In this document: in pieces, positions 1 through 5,842 of the stretch
Layout: every line of letters begins with the position of its first letter
Position numbering within the stretch: the first letter of the stretch is position 1
Assembly (NCBI GenBank): GCA_030628785.1
Contig: DAOVQI010000147.1
Location: forward strand, 1 to 7,751
From: Bacteroidota bacterium
GTDB taxonomy: Bacteria > Bacteroidota > Bacteroidia > Bacteroidales > VadinHA17
Length of the DNA stretch: 7,751 bases
Reading direction: 5' to 3'
Made by a program: the position numbers and the translations under genes
Notes under the pieces: generated by a model
What the model saw: the letters and a program-made list of their open reading frames with translations, nothing else
Database searches by the model: none
Told to the model about the DNA's origin: nothing

Positions 1-2
1 AC

Positions 3-419
3 AGGGCAAGCAATTTCACAGGGCCTGTATGGCAGAAAGCTTTTAAGTTATTGCTCAAGGTATATGAAGTAACTAAGGCTTATCCCAAAGAAGAAAAATA
101 TGGCTTAGTTTCAGATATGCGCAGGGCAGCTAACTCAGTTACAAACAACATATCTGAGGGGTTTGGCAGGTATGAAAAATTGGATAAAACACGATTTTAC
201 AAAATATCAAGAGGAAGTTGTTATGAACTAATAAATCAGAGCTTGGCATCGCAGGTTCTAGGTTATGGATTGTTTTCAAACAGATTAAAGGGTAAGTTGC
301 TTCACTTAACAAGAAAAGCCTTAAGCCAAAATGAACCTATAAAAATTATTCATCCTTCATGGAGGAAACGCACTAAGAATAGAGAAAAGAAAGACCCTTT
401 AGTATGTGAGATAAAATAA
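3..419 (+). CDS. Four-helix-bundle protein (S23 / 23S rRNA intervening-sequence family), 5' partial
   Basis: The reading frame is open from the left window edge, so the true start lies outside. A TTG at 51 is an internal codon: upstream codons already read VWQKAFKLL, which matches the usual N-terminal helix of the family (D-L-x-V-W-Q-K-A). The hallmark region follows as KAYPKEEKYGLVSDMRRAA, then SVTNNISEGFGR, then the helix containing the YEL and LASQVLGYG segments. The end is more divergent than usual, with a very basic tail (HPSWRKRTKNREKK). S23-family proteins form pentameric helical bundles. They were first found in 23S rRNA intervening sequences, but most chromosomal copies, like this one, are free-standing and of unknown role. 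The family call is firm; the function is not known. A hexamer repeat follows shortly after the stop. Confidence 0.8.
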   Translation, partial: RASNFTGPVWQKAFKLLLKVYEVTKAYPKEEKYGLVSDMRRAANSVTNNISEGFGRYEKLDKTRFYKISRGSCYELINQSLASQVLGYGLFSNRLKGKLLHLTRKALSQNEPIKIIHPSWRKRTKNREKKDPLVCEIK

Positions 420-469
420 AAAAATGAGATAAATTGAATTTAATAAGGCTAAAATGAGCAGTCAAATAC

Positions 470-493
470 CTTAGCCTCAGCCTTAGCCTTAGC
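470..493. repeat. Hexanucleotide tandem repeat, four units of CTYAGC
   Basis: Three CTTAGC units and one CTCAGC unit stand in tandem about 50 bp after the four-helix-bundle stop codon. A related AAGGCTAAAATGAG sequence lies just upstream at about 446. No coding frame uses the repeat. The remainder of the 420-556 interval is AT-rich and shows no convincing terminator between the two convergent genes. Confidence 0.7.
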
Positions 494-556
494 CTATAAA
501 ACCACTTTGTTGTAAAAGAAAGGATAGCGAAAAAAATTCAATGAATAATCTGGAAA

Positions 557-2761
557 TTAATTAACCCTGATAATCCCCTTTCCTTTACCGGTAATCACTC
601 CAATTATCCTGGCTTCACTTACCCCATGGTTGTGAAGATCCCGGACTAATTTTTCAGCGTGTTTTTCGGGGAGAAATATTAAGAGACCACCGGAGGTTTG
701 AGCATCTGAAAGAATGATTTGTTGAATTTTTACCACTTCTGCACCCCACTTGATCGATTTTGTAACAAATTTCAAATTGTTATATGTTCCTCCGGGTATG
801 ATGTTGGCTGAAGCAAAGTTATAAGCTTCTGGAATAACCGGAATTCTATCAATGTATATTTCAGCATCAACTTTACTCGACCTTGTTGTTTCAAGTAAAT
901 GGCCAAGTAATCCAAAACCGGTTACATCGGTGCAGGAATTAACAGGGTAGTTCATCATGATTTGAGCAGCTGTTTTGTTTAAGGTGCTCATTATTTTGGT
1001 AGCCAGGTCCACCGTTTCCTGATCCGCCAAATCTTTTTTTATGGCCGTGGTTATTATACCCAGTCCAATCGACTTGGTTAGTAAAATAACATCACCAGGT
1101 TGAGCATTTGCATTCGTTAAAATTTTCTTTGGGTGAACTTTACCCGTAACCACCATGCCGAATTTTGGTTCATTATCTTCGATTGAGTGACCTCCAAGGA
1201 TACTTATTCCAGCTTCTTTGGCTTTATCATTAGCGCCTTTAAGGATGGTTTCCAGGACTTCAAGCGGCAAACGATTGACCGGAAATCCAACAATATTTAA
1301 AGCAAACAGTGGTTGAGCTCCCATGGCATAAATGTCACTAAGTGCGTTTGCCGCTCCAATGGCTCCAAAAAAATATGGGTCGTTTACCATTGGGGTGAAA
1401 AAATCGATCGTCTTAACAATTGCAGTATCTTCATTCAATTTATAGACTGCTGCATCATCGGAAGTACTTACTCCAACCAACACATTTGGGTCGTCGGGAA
1501 TTGGATTATTCCTGATAATCTTTTCAAGAACCGATGGGTTCAATTTACAGGCACAACCTAACCCATGTGTATATTGCGTTAATTTAATTTTTTCCGGAGT
1601 AGAAGGAGTAAAATTACTTGCATCTGTATTTTGAATGATACGTTGATAAGCCTCAACAATTTGACCGGTTGCCTGATCTATTTCCCGGGGGGTTGTGAAT
1701 CTGCCTGTAGAAAACCTTATGGCGCCTAATGCTTCTTCATATGAAACATTCATGGCAGTTAACACACTTGAAATTTCTGTTTTATCTGAATGACAGGCTG
1801 CCCCAGCGGATGCGGCAATGTTTTCGAGTTCTGAAAGGAGAGTATTGGCGTCAATATTTTTGAAACTGACATTCAAAGTATTCGGCAGGCACAAATCAGG
1901 ATGCCCGTTTACTTTTAAATCTTTAATTCTTTCCGATAGTTTTTGCAGCAGGCGGTCTCGCATTGATTTAAAAAAAGAATGGTTTTTGTTAATGTCCCGT
2001 TTTGCAATTTCACATGCTTTCCCAAACCCGACGATTTCCAGAACATTTTCGGTTCCTGCACGTAAGTTTTGCTCGTGGTCAGCGCCGTGAATTTGTTTTT
2101 CTAACCGTATACCTCTGCGGATATAAAGAGCTCCAATTCCTTTGGGGGCATAAAATTTGTGTCCGGCAACAGAAAGAAGATCGACATTTAATTCTTTAAC
2201 ATCTACAGGTATTTTTCCTATCGACTGAGCTGCATCGGTATGTACAGCTATTTGATGTTTCTGGGCAATGCTTGCTATACTAACAATAGGTTGAATGGTC
2301 CCTACCTCATTGTTCGCATGCATTATGGTGATTAAGATAGTTTGTGGGGTAATCGACTCCTCAACCTTCTTAACATTCACTAATCCTGTTTCATCAACTG
2401 GCAGATAGGTTATGTCAAACCTTTGTTCTTCAAGATATTTACACACTTCCGTAACGGCAGGATGTTCGATGGCGGATGTAATGATATGATTGCCTTTCGA
2501 CTTATTGGCAAAAGCAAACCCTTTAATGGCATAATTATTCGATTCGGTCCCGCCACTTGTGAATATAATCTCATCAGGATTACAATTGATCAATGCTGCT
2601 ACTTGTTTTCTGGCGTTTTCAACAGCCTTTCTTGTCTGAGCGCCAAACCAATGAGAGCTGGAAGGATTACCGAAATAATCCCCCAGGTAAGGTTTCATGG
2701 CTTCAATAACCTCTTCATGCAAAGGAGTAGTGGCATTATAATCCAGGTAGATCTTTTTCAT
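557..2761 (-). CDS. selD: Bifunctional selenocysteine lyase-like / selenide,water dikinase (NifS-SelD fusion)
   Basis: A single uninterrupted 734-residue frame joins two full enzymes. Residues 1 to about 375 are a class V PLP-dependent cysteine desulfurase/selenocysteine lyase: it has the LDYNATTPL start, FTSGGTESNN, HTDAAQ with PLP-contacting Asp176, and AGHK with Schiff-base Lys202. The catalytic loop is GAACHSD with Cys323, which resembles animal selenocysteine lyase more than the IscS loop. Residues from about 390 onward are complete SelD, which makes selenophosphate from selenide and ATP. It has HGLGCACK with Cys403 (equivalent to E. coli Cys17) and Lys406, DDAAVY, GGHSIE and TDVTGFGLLGHL with Asp612. 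The catalytic residue is cysteine, not selenocysteine. The start at 2761 (MKKIYLDYN) matches homologues. An ATG at 2797 would add 12 residues read through repeat DNA, so it is less likely. The domains are presumably cytosolic and could channel selenium. No selA or selB is in view. Confidence 0.95.
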   Translation of the reverse strand: MKKIYLDYNATTPLHEEVIEAMKPYLGDYFGNPSSSHWFGAQTRKAVENARKQVAALINCNPDEIIFTSGGTESNNYAIKGFAFANKSKGNHIITSAIEHPAVTEVCKYLEEQRFDITYLPVDETGLVNVKKVEESITPQTILITIMHANNEVGTIQPIVSIASIAQKHQIAVHTDAAQSIGKIPVDVKELNVDLLSVAGHKFYAPKGIGALYIRRGIRLEKQIHGADHEQNLRAGTENVLEIVGFGKACEIAKRDINKNHSFFKSMRDRLLQKLSERIKDLKVNGHPDLCLPNTLNVSFKNIDANTLLSELENIAASAGAACHSDKTEISSVLTAMNVSYEEALGAIRFSTGRFTTPREIDQATGQIVEAYQRIIQNTDASNFTPSTPEKIKLTQYTHGLGCACKLNPSVLEKIIRNNPIPDDPNVLVGVSTSDDAAVYKLNEDTAIVKTIDFFTPMVNDPYFFGAIGAANALSDIYAMGAQPLFALNIVGFPVNRLPLEVLETILKGANDKAKEAGISILGGHSIEDNEPKFGMVVTGKVHPKKILTNANAQPGDVILLTKSIGLGIITTAIKKDLADQETVDLATKIMSTLNKTAAQIMMNYPVNSCTDVTGFGLLGHLLETTRSSKVDAEIYIDRIPVIPEAYNFASANIIPGGTYNNLKFVTKSIKWGAEVVKIQQIILSDAQTSGGLLIFLPEKHAEKLVRDLHNHGVSEARIIGVITGKGKGIIRVN

Positions 2762-2783
2762 TTTAACGTATCGGAATTTATTA

Positions 2784-2880
2784 TTCACTTCGTTCATGAG
2801 ATCGCTGCGCTAAGTTCACTTCGTTTCCCGAAAATCGGGACAGGATATGAGATCGTCACGCTATAAGCATGACTAAGTTC
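2784..2880. repeat. Short interspersed direct repeats and hairpin upstream of the NifS-SelD gene
   Basis: TTCACTTCGTT occurs at 2784-2794 and 2815-2825. ATGAGATCG occurs at 2796-2804 and 2847-2855, each followed within about 25 bp by CTAAGTTCA. Between the copies, TCCCGAAAATCGGGA (2826-2840) is a perfect 6-bp stem with a 3-nt loop. The repeats span the alternative upstream ATG of the fusion gene, which argues against that start. No promoter could be picked out with confidence. Confidence 0.6.
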
Positions 2881-2896
2881 AAAATTGTTTATTAAT

Positions 2897-2930
2897 TCCC
2901 AATAACCCAATTGGAACTTGGTTTTTGGGA
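2897..2930 (-). terminator. Possible terminator hairpin downstream of nth
   Basis: TCCCAA (2897-2902) pairs with TTGGGA (2925-2930), and further CCAA/TTGG pairing is possible inside. It lies about 55 bp past the nth stop codon on the - strand. The stem is short and the following sequence is A/T-rich without a clean T-run, so termination is only plausible. It may instead be another interspersed repeat. Confidence 0.3.
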
Positions 2931-2940
2931 TTTATTTAGA

Positions 2941-2967
2941 AATTAGGTCAATTAGGTTAATTAGTTT
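2941..2967. repeat. 9-bp tandem repeat, three units of AATTAGKTY type
   Basis: AATTAGGTC, AATTAGGTT and AATTAGTTT follow one another directly, between the nth stop codon and the hairpin at 2897-2930. No function is visible. Confidence 0.6.
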
Positions 2968-2983
2968 CATACAACAAACTCTA

Positions 2984-3622
2984 TTATTTTCTCTTCTCAT
3001 AATACTTACAATATTCCTGTAATCCACACTCATCACATAGCGGTTTTCGTGCCTGACAAACATACCTTCCATGAAGAATCAGCCAATGATGCGCAAGTGG
3101 AATGATATTGTCAGGTATGTTCTTAACCAGTTGTTTTTCTGTGTCCAATGGTGTTTTGGAATTTGAAGTTAGGCCGATACGTGCTGAAACCCTGAAAACA
3201 TGTGTATCCACAGGCATAGCCGGTTGATTAAAAGCAACTGCTGCAATAACATTGGCTGTTTTCCTGCCAACTCCCGGAAGTTTTTGCAAATTATCTATAT
3301 CTGAAGGCACAACTTCGTTAAACTCCCCGACCAGTTTTTTCGACATACCAATCAAATGTTTTGCCTTGTTATTCGGATAGGAGCAGCTTTTTATCAACTC
3401 ATAGACCTCATTCGTGGCAGCTTTCGCCATATCCCTGGCTGTCGGATATCTTGCCAGTAATTCCGGTGTGATTTTATTCACTCTTTTATCCGTGCACTGA
3501 GCGGATAATATTACTGCAACCAGGAGTTCAAAAGGATCGGTATGTGTCAATTCGGTTTCGGCAACAGGCAGGTGAGCCGTAAAGTATTCAATTACCTTTT
3601 TATACCTTTCTTTTTTTGTCAT
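2984..3622 (-). CDS. nth: Endonuclease III (DNA-(apurinic or apyrimidinic site) lyase)
   Basis: This base-excision repair enzyme removes oxidised pyrimidines and cleaves the DNA backbone at the resulting abasic site. The 212-residue product matches the usual family length of about 211. The helix-hairpin-helix reads LPGVGRKTANV, with catalytic Lys121. Asp139 in VDTHVFRV is the second catalytic residue. The C-terminal [4Fe-4S] cluster has the canonical C-x6-C-x2-C-x5-C spacing at Cys189, 196, 199 and 205. The start at 3622 (MTKKERYKKV) fits the family. The frame remains open to an ATG at 3727, but those 35 extra codons pass through the hairpin repeats upstream and do not look like protein. The gene runs in the same direction as the NifS-SelD gene but is separated from it by about 220 bp of repeats, so an operon is uncertain. 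Confidence 0.95.
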   Translation of the reverse strand: MTKKERYKKVIEYFTAHLPVAETELTHTDPFELLVAVILSAQCTDKRVNKITPELLARYPTARDMAKAATNEVYELIKSCSYPNNKAKHLIGMSKKLVGEFNEVVPSDIDNLQKLPGVGRKTANVIAAVAFNQPAMPVDTHVFRVSARIGLTSNSKTPLDTEKQLVKNIPDNIIPLAHHWLILHGRYVCQARKPLCDECGLQEYCKYYEKRK

Positions 3623-3659
3623 ATTATGAAATAAACCAGTGTAAAGATAAGCTTTTATT

Positions 3660-3813
3660 GAATCCGTATTGCGGATTCCATAAAGGTTGACTAAAGGCAA
3701 ACGTCCGAGATCATCGTTACATATCATCCCGTAGGGATAGAATGATAATAGGCAGCCATTTTAATGGCTGTGAAATGATAATACAAAATGAAATCACGTC
3801 CCGTATGCGGGAC
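3660..3813. repeat. Array of four short hairpins with different stems and partly shared flanks
   Basis: The perfect stems are GAATCCG/CGGATTC (3660-3678), ATCCC/GGGAT (3726-3738), CAGCCATT/AATGGCTG (3753-3770) and GTCCCG/CGGGAC (3798-3813). The second and third are each followed by the same 10 bases, AATGATAATA (3741-3750 and 3774-3783). The stems differ in sequence but are each self-complementary, so structure rather than sequence seems to be kept. The array sits directly upstream of nth and could act as a REP-like or mobile palindromic repeat. It contains no coding sequence. Confidence 0.65.
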
Positions 3814-3829
3814 TGAAAGAAAATTAAGG

Positions 3830-3960
3830 GCAGGAAACCGTCCGGTTATTTCAGCCGATCCGGCAGGTGAGGGCAGGGAACCGTCCGACCGCCCGCCTGC
3901 CCGTCCGACCGGAGTCATCCGGGCGGGAATGAAAGAATTCATTCTTTCGGGCAGGCTTTA
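3830..3960. repeat. GC-rich patch of short direct and inverted repeats
   Basis: This stretch is visibly richer in G and C than its surroundings. CCGTCCGACC is repeated exactly at 3881-3890 and 3901-3910. GGGCAGG (3871-3877) pairs with CCTGCCC (3896-3902). GGCAGGAAACCGTCCG near 3831 resembles GGCAGGGAACCGTCCG near 3872. GAAAGAAT/ATTCTTTC (3931-3948) is a perfect 8-bp stem with a 2-nt loop. CGGGCAGGCTTYAGT recurs once more near 4069-4082. The open frames through here are low-complexity by-products of these repeats. Confidence 0.6.
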
Positions 3961-3980
3961 GTCGGTCAGACGGATAAGGG

Positions 3981-4107
3981 AGGCATTTAAGTAGCTTAAA
4001 AACCTTCCAGAGTCCACCGGACCTGGAAGAGTTGTAGTAATTCTCGTATCCCGACCCGTCAAGTAAGCCGGGCAGGCTTCAGTTCGGGTTACGAGTAATT
4101 AATGCCT
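3981..4107. other. Candidate structured element (multi-branch fold), RNA or DNA
   Basis: A closing helix can form between AGGCATTTAA (3981-3990) and TTAATGCCT (4099-4107), with one bulged T. Inside it, the first arm is CTTCCAG/CTGGAAG (4004-4010 with 4023-4029) plus GTCC/GGAC (4012-4015 with 4019-4022), with a 3-nt loop and one bulged A. The second arm is CTCGTATCCCGA with TCGGGTTACGAG (4043-4054 with 4084-4095, 11 of 12 paired), capped by AAGCC/GGCTT (4065-4069 with 4075-4079). No protein frame crosses it and I do not recognise an RNA family. Either strand could be the active one. A further hairpin, CGGGGTT/AACCCCG, follows at 4129-4148. Confidence 0.45.
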
Positions 4108-4128
4108 GCAGAGCTTAACGATCTTTGT

Positions 4129-4253
4129 CGGGGTTATTAAAAACCCCGGGTTGAATTAATCCCGGATGAAGCGGAGCGAAATCGGGAGAAACATGACAGA
4201 TCCCGACACCCGCCCGGATGAATCCGTTCAGACGGGAGCTTCGCTATCGGGAT
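4129..4253. repeat. Hairpin pair in non-coding DNA: CGGGGTT stem and nested CCCGA stem
   Basis: CGGGGTT (4129-4135) pairs with AACCCCG (4142-4148). It looks like a terminator stem but has no T-run on either side. TCCCG/CGGGA (4160-4164 with 4183-4187) is a weak stem. ATCCCGA/TCGGGAT (4200-4206 with 4247-4253) encloses CCCG/CGGG and CGGAT/ATCCG, giving one nested hairpin. The CCCGA...TCGGG theme also occurs at 2826-2840, so this looks like a dispersed palindromic repeat. Confidence 0.5.
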
Positions 4254-4261
4254 GTGAAAAA

Positions 4262-4342
4262 CCTACTCCCCTCCCTCAAAATTTGGGGAATTTAATAAAT
4301 TTGAAAATAAAATTCTCCAAATTTTGAGAGGAGAGAAATAGG
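4262..4342. repeat. Long imperfect inverted repeat (about 30-bp arms)
   Basis: The left arm (4262-4293) is largely the reverse complement of the right arm (4310-4342). The core of 12 bases, CTCAAAATTTGG at 4275-4286 with CCAAATTTTGAG at 4317-4328, is perfect. The arms begin with CCTA and end with TAGG, and the loop is about 16 nt. The shape suits a MITE-like or other palindromic mobile repeat. No coding sequence lies within it. Confidence 0.65.
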
Positions 4343-4532
4343 CTAACTTTGTTCCCCGCCCTAAAGGACGGGGCTATTGATATTTTTTTAATCTATAGTT
4401 TATGAATAATAAAGGTTATATACAGCCAGACGATTTGACATTTAATTTTAGGATGTATAGGTAGTTGAAAATAAGTGGATAGTTAAAATATATGTAAGTT
4501 TACACATTCACAAACGTTAGCTATAATAGCCC
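4342..4532. repeat. Palindromic element 1, ending in a 40-bp repeat copy
   Basis: GCTAACTTTGT (4342-4352) is the inverse of ACAAACGTTAGC (4510-4521) with one extra base. Just inside and outside these, GGGCTATT (4371-4378) pairs with AATAGCCC (4525-4532). A hairpin CCCCGCCC/GGACGGGG with a TAAA loop (4354-4373) stands near the left end. The rest is AT-rich with no gene. The right portion (4479-4518) is repeated after the ORF6N gene. The overall form recalls an integron attC site, but the ends do not match the RYYYAAC/GTTRRRY consensus. Confidence 0.4.
4479..4518 (+). repeat. 40-bp direct repeat, copy 1
   Basis: The two copies (here and 6382-6421) agree at 37 of 40 positions. They share ATAGTTAA, two variable bases, then TATATGTAAGTTTACACATT and C, one A/G difference, then CAAACGTT. 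The flanks differ at once on the right side. The copies bracket the TraB/GumN and ORF6N genes. Confidence 0.8.
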
Positions 4533-4551
4533 AAAAAATCAGATCAAATTT

Positions 4552-4567
4552 TAATTCACATGAATTA
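4552..4567. promoter_or_regulatory. Perfect inverted repeat upstream of the TraB/GumN gene
   Basis: TAATTCA and TGAATTA are separated by CA, 45 bp before the start codon. It may be an operator or simply AT-rich chance. A weak promoter-like TTAATTTTTG follows at 4568-4577. Both are low-confidence. Confidence 0.25.
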
Positions 4568-4611
4568 TTAATTTTTGATGAAAACAATAATAACCCTTAA
4601 ATAATTTAACC

Positions 4612-5589
4612 ATGAAAACATTTTTTTTTAATTTAAGTATTAGGCAAATTTTCGCAATTCACTTAACAGTTTTACTATCAACATTTTTTACAGACGCTTC
4701 ATGCCAGAACTATAGGTGGCAGTCTAAATTGGTTTCTCAATCGGATAATAATAAAGAAATTAATGAAAAGCAAGAATATTTTATTTGGAAAACAATAATT
4801 AACAACAATGTATTTTACCTGGTCGGATCAGTGCATGTGGCAAATCAAAATAATTATCCACTACCCAAAAAATACATGGATTGTTATGATAGGGCGAATA
4901 TATTAATTATGGAAGTCAAAGAGGATTTTGTAACTATAGAAAAAAAAATGTTGGAGTATGCACAGAAAGATAAATTACCGGAAGATAAGTATTTACGCAA
5001 TTTTTTAGATTCTCTTACAATAGAAAAGATAATTGAAATTATTGGTAAAGATGAATTTTTAAAATATGATAATTATGAAGCATGGTTATTAAATATGTAT
5101 TTATCTGTCTTCAAATTAAGATTGGTTGGATATGATCCTGAGCTTGCTATTGACAAACATTTCAGGGAACTAGCAGAAAAGGATAACAAGCAAGTTATCG
5201 GACTGGATAGCCTCGTACACCAGTTTAAATTGTTTGAGTTTAATTTACCTTTTGAAAGTCAAATATTAATAATTGAAAATATTGTGAGCATAATTGAATC
5301 CCTAGCACAAAAGGAATCCCCATTATTTGATGCATATTTTAAAGGAGACATAGAAAGCTTTAAAAAAATATTTCTTGAATTTTATGATTTTGAAAATCCA
5401 CAAATGAAATATATATATAGCAGTGTATTCGCAGATAGAAATATTAAATGGGTTGAAAAGATAGAGAATATTTCCAAACAAGGTGAATTTACATATATGG
5501 TTCTTGTAGGTGCAGGCCATTATTTTGGACCTGATAACATTCTTGAATTATTAAGGAAGAAAAATTATATAATTGAGAAAGTTGAATAG
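4612..5589 (+). CDS. TraB/GumN family protein, secreted
   Basis: The 325-residue product has an N-terminal hydrophobic stretch at about residues 11-27 ending near DASCQ, consistent with a Sec signal. Cys31 lacks a good lipobox, so a lipoprotein is unlikely but not excluded. The mature part shows the TraB/GumN pattern: FIWK at 57-60, YLVGSVHV at 69-76, an acidic EV at 101-102, GYDPELAIDKHF at 173-184, DRNIKWVEKI at 275-284 and VGAGHYFGPDNIL at 299-311. The conserved GS-H, Glu and GAGH residues are the proposed metal-dependent active site of this fold, which is related to the Tiki proteases. Function in bacteria is mostly unproven; no substrate can be named from this sequence. The ATG at 4612 is the first in frame and is preceded by A/T-rich bases without a Shine-Dalgarno. 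It is followed by a palindromic element, not by a co-transcribed gene. Confidence 0.85.
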   Translation: MKTFFFNLSIRQIFAIHLTVLLSTFFTDASCQNYRWQSKLVSQSDNNKEINEKQEYFIWKTIINNNVFYLVGSVHVANQNNYPLPKKYMDCYDRANILIMEVKEDFVTIEKKMLEYAQKDKLPEDKYLRNFLDSLTIEKIIEIIGKDEFLKYDNYEAWLLNMYLSVFKLRLVGYDPELAIDKHFRELAEKDNKQVIGLDSLVHQFKLFEFNLPFESQILIIENIVSIIESLAQKESPLFDAYFKGDIESFKKIFLEFYDFENPQMKYIYSSVFADRNIKWVEKIENISKQGEFTYMVLVGAGHYFGPDNILELLRKKNYIIEKVE

Positions 5590-5617
5590 TTATTATTTCC
5601 GTTTTTGGCTACATATA

Positions 5618-5748
5618 GCTAACAATGTATATAAAAAATAGGCGAAACAGTAGTAAATTCAAAGATTGCAGCCCGATTCAAGTTTATCGTAACTTGAAAG
5701 AGAAGTACTCCGCATCCGCCTACTTTTCATATACTTATCGTTATAAGC
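5618..5748. repeat. Palindromic element 2 between the TraB/GumN and ORF6N genes
   Basis: GTATATAAAAAATAGGCG (5627-5644) and CGCCTACTTTTCATATAC (5717-5734) pair at 16 of 18 positions. TTCAAGTT/AACTTGAA (5677-5684 with 5691-5698) forms a perfect central hairpin with a TATCGT loop. GCTAACAATG at the left and CGTTATAAGC at the right are imperfect inverted ends. The element looks like a large cruciform or attC-like repeat. The 73-codon open frame across it (5625-5846) is a by-product. To my eye this is a dispersed Bacteroidota repeat, which a genome-wide search would settle. Confidence 0.55.
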
Positions 5749-5771
5749 AAGGCTTAGAAGAAAATAATAAA

Positions 5772-5802
5772 TTTTTAATAAATTTCTTTTTCCATAATTT
5801 TA
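5772..5802 (+). promoter_or_regulatory. Possible Bacteroidota-type promoter of the ORF6N gene
   Basis: TAATTTTA (5795-5802) matches the TAnnTTTG -7 element at all fixed positions but the last. TTTT at 5772-5775 lies 19 bases upstream as a weak -33 TTTG. The palindrome at 5806-5822 would then fall around the transcription start, a position suited to repression. The surrounding A/T richness makes chance matches easy. Confidence 0.3.
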
Positions 5803-5805
5803 TGA

Positions 5806-5822
5806 TATCACAAATTGTGATA
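5806..5822. promoter_or_regulatory. Palindromic operator candidate, upstream copy
   Basis: TATCACAAATTGTGATA is a perfect palindrome about a central A, ending 20 bases before the ORF6N start codon. The identical 17-mer recurs within the coding sequence at 6040-6056. The position between a possible promoter and the start codon fits an operator, perhaps for the ORF6N protein itself. The regulator is inferred. Confidence 0.5.
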
Positions 5823-5842
5823 GGCTCTAAAAGCAACCCAGC

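Noticed and set aside
1530..1560. Selenocysteine (in-frame TGA) at the SelD active site
   Set aside because: The codon at the Cys17-equivalent position is an ordinary cysteine codon and the frame has no internal stop.
2762..2797. Twelve-residue N-terminal extension of the NifS-SelD protein
   Set aside because: It overlaps direct repeats, and homologues start at the MKKIYLDYN methionine.
1313..2866. Several + strand open frames opposite the NifS-SelD gene
   Set aside because: They are antisense shadows of a strongly conserved gene and show no independent protein features.
3623..3727. 35-residue N-terminal extension of endonuclease III
   Set aside because: It crosses a hairpin repeat, and the shorter start gives exactly the family length.
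3660..3813. CRISPR array
   Set aside because: The repeated parts are too short, spacing is irregular and stems differ; no direct repeat of CRISPR length is present.
3724..3942. 72-codon open frame on the - strand upstream of nth
   Set aside because: It runs through the hairpin array and GC-rich repeats; its composition is set by those repeats and it has no recognisable protein pattern.
4612..4710. Lipoprotein signal in the TraB/GumN protein
   Set aside because: Cys31 follows D-A-S rather than a normal lipobox, so a plain Sec signal is the safer call.
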